NCBI RefSeq assembly: GCF_016862275.1
Contig: NZ_BOMQ01000063.1
Coordinates: 186,001 to 250,000, forward strand
Direction: 5' to 3'
Origin: Actinoplanes nipponensis
GTDB taxonomy: Bacteria > Actinomycetota > Actinomycetes > Mycobacteriales > Micromonosporaceae
DNA length: 64,000 nucleotides
Both the position numbers and the translations under genes were made by a program. Shown piece after piece: positions 60,587-64,000 of the stretch. Below the pieces are notes generated by a model that was given only the letters and a program-made list of their open reading frames with translations, was not told the origin of the DNA and did not search any database. Positions within the stretch are counted from its first letter, which is position 1. Each line of letters starts with the position of its first letter.

Positions 60587-62154
60587 ACCTTGTCGCGGAT
60601 CCAGGCCATGCAGGTCTTGTCGATCGTCGCGAACGGCACACCGAACGCCTCCTGCGACGCCGGGTCGAGGTCGCGGCTCTCCCGCAGGTAGAGCCGGACG
60701 AACGTGAACAGCGCGCCCTGGCCGTACTTGCGGGCCAGGCAGTCGGCGGTGAAGTGGCCGAGCCCGTAGAAGGCGTCGCTGGCGTCGGGGCCGGCCTTGT
60801 CGCCCGGGGCCCGCGGGGCGATCGTGGTCGGGCGCTTGCCGCTGTCGAGCCAGGAACGGACGGCCGAGCGGCGCCAGCTCTCCGTGGCGGATCTCGGGTA
60901 CCAGCCGATGTACTCGGCGATGCCTTCCTCGAGCCACATGTCGCCGGTGCCGGTGCTCGTGCGGTGGGCGCCGCCGAGGGTCACGACGTGGCCCAGCTCG
61001 TGCTGCATGGTGGTGGCCAGCACCTCGCTGTCGGAGCGGACGGCGGAGATGTTGAGCACGACGTCGCTGCCGGAGTCGCTCAGCGGGATCGCGTACCCGA
61101 TCACCCACTTGTCGGTGATGCCGCCGTACCAGGTCTTCCACTGCTCGGGTCCGGCGACGTAGACGCGGTACCGGCGCTGCGGGTTGCCGACCATGACCGC
61201 GAAGCGGTCGTTGACGCGCGCGGCCTTCTCGGCCGCGGCCAGCACCTGCTTGAGGTACTTCCGCTCGCCGCGGCCGGCGGCGACGGTGACCCGCTGGCCG
61301 CTCCGGAAGACCAGGTCGCCGGACTCCCAGGGGGTGGGTTGCTGCTGGTCGCGGCTCTTCTTGGTGGTGAGATCCCAGATCAGGTACGCCGTGCCGACCT
61401 TCTTGAAGGTCAGCTTCTGGGTGATCGTCGGCGGCCCGTCGGACTCGTTGCCCTTGGCCCGCGGGCACTTGTCGGTGCTGAAGCAGTACGCGACCTCGGC
61501 GAACACGCTCAGCATGCCGCGCTTGGCGTCCAGCCGGGGGGAGGAGGTGCGGTAGTCGAAGTGGCTGACGCCCAGGCCGCGCAGCGAGCGGAACATCGAG
61601 CGGTACTGCCCGCGGAGCTTCCCGCGGGCCGGGTCGACCGCGGCCAGCCAGGCCCGCTCGTCGTTGCCGAGCAGGGCCGCCGCCTGCGCCTTCAACGCCG
61701 CGTTGGCGGCCTCGGCCGGGGTCGGCGGGGTCGCGGCGGCAGTGGGCGCCGGGCCGGCCGCTGCGGCCCGCTCGTCGAGTGACAGCGGGGAGCGGTTGAC
61801 GTACACGATGCCGGCGCCGGCGGCGAGGGCGGCGGCCAGGCTCAGGGCGGCGCCGATCAGCAGGACCCGGCCGCGCCGCCGGGGCGCGGGCAGCGGCAGC
61901 GGCACGGCGCCGGGCACCAGCACGAGCGGCGGGAGATCACCGGTCTCGACCGGCGCCGGGCCGAGTGGATGCGTCGATGGGAAGTATTCGCTCGGCGGCG
62001 GCGTGCGCTGGCCGGGGATGGACGGGCCCGGCGGCGGGCCCCACGCGCCGGGCAGCGGCGATCCGGGCGGTGAGCCCCACGGGCCGGGCAGCGGCTGGGC
62101 GGGCGGCGCGACCGGAAATGCTGGTGCGGCGGGGACTTCCTCAGCGTCGTGCAC
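60583..62154 (-). CDS. Membrane-anchored HExxH metalloprotease-like protein
   Basis: 523 residues. Pro-rich cytoplasmic N-terminus (about 1-90), one transmembrane helix (about 97-117), then an extracellular region. HELGHVV near residue 390 is a zincin HExxH motif, followed about 20 residues later by WLEEGIAEY, whose Glu is a plausible third zinc ligand (gluzincin/peptidase MA type). A beta-rich NTF2-like module seems to precede it. GTG at 62154. Substrate unknown. The N-terminal Pro-rich region may interact with SH3/WW-like partners or be disordered. Confidence 0.82.
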   Translation of the reverse strand: MHDAEEVPAAPAFPVAPPAQPLPGPWGSPPGSPLPGAWGPPPGPSIPGQRTPPPSEYFPSTHPLGPAPVETGDLPPLVLVPGAVPLPLPAPRRRGRVLLIGAALSLAAALAAGAGIVYVNRSPLSLDERAAAAGPAPTAAATPPTPAEAANAALKAQAAALLGNDERAWLAAVDPARGKLRGQYRSMFRSLRGLGVSHFDYRTSSPRLDAKRGMLSVFAEVAYCFSTDKCPRAKGNESDGPPTITQKLTFKKVGTAYLIWDLTTKKSRDQQQPTPWESGDLVFRSGQRVTVAAGRGERKYLKQVLAAAEKAARVNDRFAVMVGNPQRRYRVYVAGPEQWKTWYGGITDKWVIGYAIPLSDSGSDVVLNISAVRSDSEVLATTMQHELGHVVTLGGAHRTSTGTGDMWLEEGIAEYIGWYPRSATESWRRSAVRSWLDSGKRPTTIAPRAPGDKAGPDASDAFYGLGHFTADCLARKYGQGALFTFVRLYLRESRDLDPASQEAFGVPFATIDKTCMAWIRDKV

Positions 62155-62228
62155 TGCGCTCCTCGAACCCGAAACCCGTCACAGGACTCAGATCCTCCCA
62201 GGTACGCCGCCGCGCCGCTGCCCCCAAT

Positions 62229-63323
62229 TCAGGCAGCTTGCCAGACCCCCGTGGCCAGGAACGTGTCGATCGCCGCGAGGTGGGGCTCCAGGCTGATGCC
62301 CTGGGCCGCGACCCAGGCGTCCGAGTAGTAGGTGTCCGCGTACCGTTCGCCGCCGTCGCAGATCAGCGTGACCACCGAGCCCTTGCGCCCGGCCGCCAGC
62401 ATCTCGGCGATCAGGGCGAACGCGCCGCACAGGTTCGTGCCCGTGGAGCCGCCGACGCGGCGTCCGAGCACCGCCGAGCCGGCCCGCATCGCCGCCAGCG
62501 ACGCCGCGTCCGGCACGTGCACCATCCGGTCGACCACGGCCGGCTGGAAGGAGGCCTCGACGCGGGGCCGGCCGATGCCCTCGATCCGCGAGCCGCGGCC
62601 GGTGGAGACGGTCCAGTCGCCGGAGCGGTACGCGGGCCAGAACGCCGAGCCCTCCGGGTCGACCACGCACAGCTTGGTGTCCAGCCGCCGGTAGCGGGCG
62701 TACCGGCCGATGGTCGCGCTGGTGCCGCCGGTGCCGGCGCCGACCACGATCCACGCCGGTACGGGGTGCCGCTCGAGCGCCAGCTGCAGATAGATCGACT
62801 CGGCGATGTTGTTGTTGCCCCGCCAGTCGGTGGCCCGCTCGGCGTGGGTGAACTGGTCCATGAAGTGGCCGCCGAGGTCGGCCGCGAGGGTACGGGCCGC
62901 CGCCACCACGGCCGTCGGGTCGGTGACGAGGTGGCACTTGCCGCCCTGGAACTCGATCAGCGAGATCTTCTCGGGCGACGTGCTCGCCGGCATCACGGCG
63001 ATGAACTCCAGCCCCAGCATCCGGGCGAAGTACGCCTCGCTGACCGCGGTGGAGCCGGAGGACGCCTCGACCACCGGGGTGTGCGGGCCGATCCAGCCGT
63101 TGCAGAGGGCGTACAGGAAGAGCGAGCGCGCCAGCCGGTGCTTGAGCGAGCCGGTGGGGTGCGACGACTCGTCCTTGAGATACAGGTCGATGCCCCAGGA
63201 GCGGGGCAGCGGGAACGGCAGCAGGTGGGTGTCGGCCGAGCGGTTGGCGTCGGCCTCGACCAGCCCGATCGCCTCGCGGGCCCATTCGCGGGCGGTGTCG
63301 TCACATCGTTCGTGCAGGTCCAT
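62229..63323 (-). CDS. PLP-dependent cysteine synthase-family enzyme (Cds1-like cysteine desulfhydrase)
   Basis: 364 residues of the fold-type II PLP family. K61 in PTGSLKHRLARS is the Schiff-base lysine, EASSGSTAVSEAYFA the substrate loop and GAGTGGTSATIGRY the phosphate-binding loop. It is closer to mycobacterial Cds1 (Rv3684) than to CysK/CysM, judging by SLFLYALCNGWIG and CGAFALIAEM. Cds1 degrades cysteine to H2S, pyruvate and ammonia. It follows an Lrp/AsnC gene by 3 nt, which suggests cysteine-responsive control as in other DecR-type pairs. Confidence 0.87.
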   Translation of the reverse strand: MDLHERCDDTAREWAREAIGLVEADANRSADTHLLPFPLPRSWGIDLYLKDESSHPTGSLKHRLARSLFLYALCNGWIGPHTPVVEASSGSTAVSEAYFARMLGLEFIAVMPASTSPEKISLIEFQGGKCHLVTDPTAVVAAARTLAADLGGHFMDQFTHAERATDWRGNNNIAESIYLQLALERHPVPAWIVVGAGTGGTSATIGRYARYRRLDTKLCVVDPEGSAFWPAYRSGDWTVSTGRGSRIEGIGRPRVEASFQPAVVDRMVHVPDAASLAAMRAGSAVLGRRVGGSTGTNLCGAFALIAEMLAAGRKGSVVTLICDGGERYADTYYSDAWVAAQGISLEPHLAAIDTFLATGVWQAA

Positions 63324-63326
63324 GGC

Positions 63327-63788
63327 TCAACCTAGCGCCGGGTCGAGGCCGGGTTGCGGCCGGTTCTCCCACTTGGTCGACAGGGCGATGGCCGTCCGGG
63401 TCGACGCCACGCCCCGGGTCCGGTTGATCCGCACGATCAGCTGTTCCAGCTCGGCGATCGTGCCGACCCGGACGGTGAGCTGGTACGACTCCACGCCGGC
63501 CATGAAGTAGCAGGACTCGATCTCCGGCATCACGCGCAGCGCGGACAGCACGTCGTCGGTGTCCGCGCCGGAGTCCTCGACGATGCCGATGAGCGCGGTG
63601 ACGCCCAGCCCGATGGCCTCGTGCTCGACCTCGGCGCGGTACGCCCGGATCGTGCCGGCGGCTTCCAGCTTGCCCACCCGCTCGTGCACAGCGGGCGCGG
63701 AGAGCCCCACCTGCCGGGCGAGCTCCGCGTACGAGGAGCGGGCGTTCTCCCGCAGCAGGTCGATCAGGCGCAGGTCGATGGCGTCCAT
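63327..63788 (-). CDS. Lrp/AsnC family transcriptional regulator
   Basis: 153 residues. N-terminal HTH (SYAELARQVGLSAPAVHERVGKLEAAGTI, about 19-47) and a C-terminal RAM ligand-binding domain (GVTALIGIV...VESYQLTVRVGTIAELEQLI). ATG at 63788. First gene of a two-gene unit with the Cds1-like enzyme, so an amino acid, probably cysteine, is the likely effector. Confidence 0.92.
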   Translation of the reverse strand: MDAIDLRLIDLLRENARSSYAELARQVGLSAPAVHERVGKLEAAGTIRAYRAEVEHEAIGLGVTALIGIVEDSGADTDDVLSALRVMPEIESCYFMAGVESYQLTVRVGTIAELEQLIVRINRTRGVASTRTAIALSTKWENRPQPGLDPALG

Positions 63789-64000
63789 GGCATCAGAGGT
63801 TAGTGCGACACGTCCTGCTACCTCACGCCCGGTAGCGGGCTCGGAGCGCCGGACGCGGCAAGGATAATGGTCAACGTCGCAATCGGGGCTTTTTCCGCAT
63901 TTCAGCGACTTGCTGTTTTTGGCGATGCTCTAATGGCACTACGTCCCGATCGAGCACGCCGACACGCACTGTGACCACCGGCGCTCCAACACGACGCGAG
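63789..64000. other. Upstream region of the Lrp gene running to the window edge
   Basis: 212 bp of lower GC with T-runs (about 63882-63915), the expected promoter area for the Lrp gene on the minus strand. A GTG at 63971 opens a ten-codon frame to the right edge that could be a divergent gene start, but too little is visible to call it. Confidence 0.4.

Noticed and set aside
63867..64000. Possible divergent gene starting at GTG 63971, or a 35-codon ORF at 63867
   Set aside because: Only ten codons of the first are visible and the second has no conserved feature or ribosome site.

Overview
The window is about 64 kb of very GC-rich (roughly 72-75%) actinobacterial chromosome. Frequent GTG starts, ATGA/GTGA overlaps, a futalosine (Mqn) menaquinone pathway, a 14-gene nuo operon directly behind a geranylgeranyl-reductase-family gene, and the styles of the HelD-like, DUF4229-like, SNF2 and NlpC/P60 proteins all fit the Micromonosporaceae (Actinoplanes/Micromonospora type). 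This assignment is inference from gene content. I saw no rRNA, tRNA, CRISPR array, IS element or prophage, so this looks like chromosomal backbone.

Layout. 1-2804 (-): secreted Ala-rich coiled-coil protein, cut by the window edge and with an apparent one-base frameshift. 3021-19278 (-): complete nuoA-N operon for NADH:menaquinone oxidoreductase, with a hairpin terminator behind nuoN. 19358-20656 (-): menaquinone/geranylgeranyl reductase, with a Rex-type operator (20682-20697) upstream, so this gene and perhaps nuo may respond to NADH/NAD+. 21078-23341 (-): menG and mqnC. 23451-28632: TetR / VOC protein divergent pair, then an SNF2 helicase and SWIM protein pair. 28701-30308 (-): secreted GH64 beta-1,3-glucanase with a CebR/LacI-type palindrome upstream. 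30461-33552 (+): aldo/keto reductase, a 1.16-kb non-coding tandem-repeat tract, and an FMN alpha-hydroxy-acid oxidase. 33556-37843 (-): LPXTG surface protein, mqnA, MFS exporter, ArsR regulator. 38124-40563: HelD/HelR-like helicase converging on a GNAT acetyltransferase. 40649-43224 (+): membrane protein, winged-helix regulator, ABC ATPase, ABC permease. 43305-44069 (+): VOC protein. 44082-47045 (-): BtuFCD-type importer behind a cobalamin riboswitch. 47046-48202: non-coding tract with nine copies of a strict 17-bp repeat. 48203-51159 (-): signal peptidase I fused to a prefix domain, PadR, a TetR gene under a 14-bp-arm palindrome, and a secreted M14 carboxypeptidase. 51419-53496 (-): two small membrane proteins and mqnE. 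53711-59857 (+): NlpC/P60 hydrolase, a low-complexity C-terminally anchored protein, a DEAD-box RNA helicase. 59963-63788: glycolipid-binding-like protein, membrane-anchored HExxH protein, Cds1-like PLP enzyme with its Lrp/AsnC regulator.

How the genes work together. The dominant theme is menaquinone-dependent respiration. mqnA, mqnC and mqnE make the menaquinone nucleus through futalosine, menG methylates it, the GGR-family enzyme probably saturates the isoprenoid tail, and complex I reduces it. The other neighbourhoods are small self-regulated modules, several carrying a clear operator (Rex box, CebR-like box, TetR palindromes, ACTTTA/TAAAGT dyad) or a riboswitch. I found no clearly unprecedented system. 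The least explained signals are the two non-coding tandem-repeat tracts, the prefix-domain signal peptidase coupled to PadR, the long charged tail on NuoE, and the long perfect hairpin in the menG leader.
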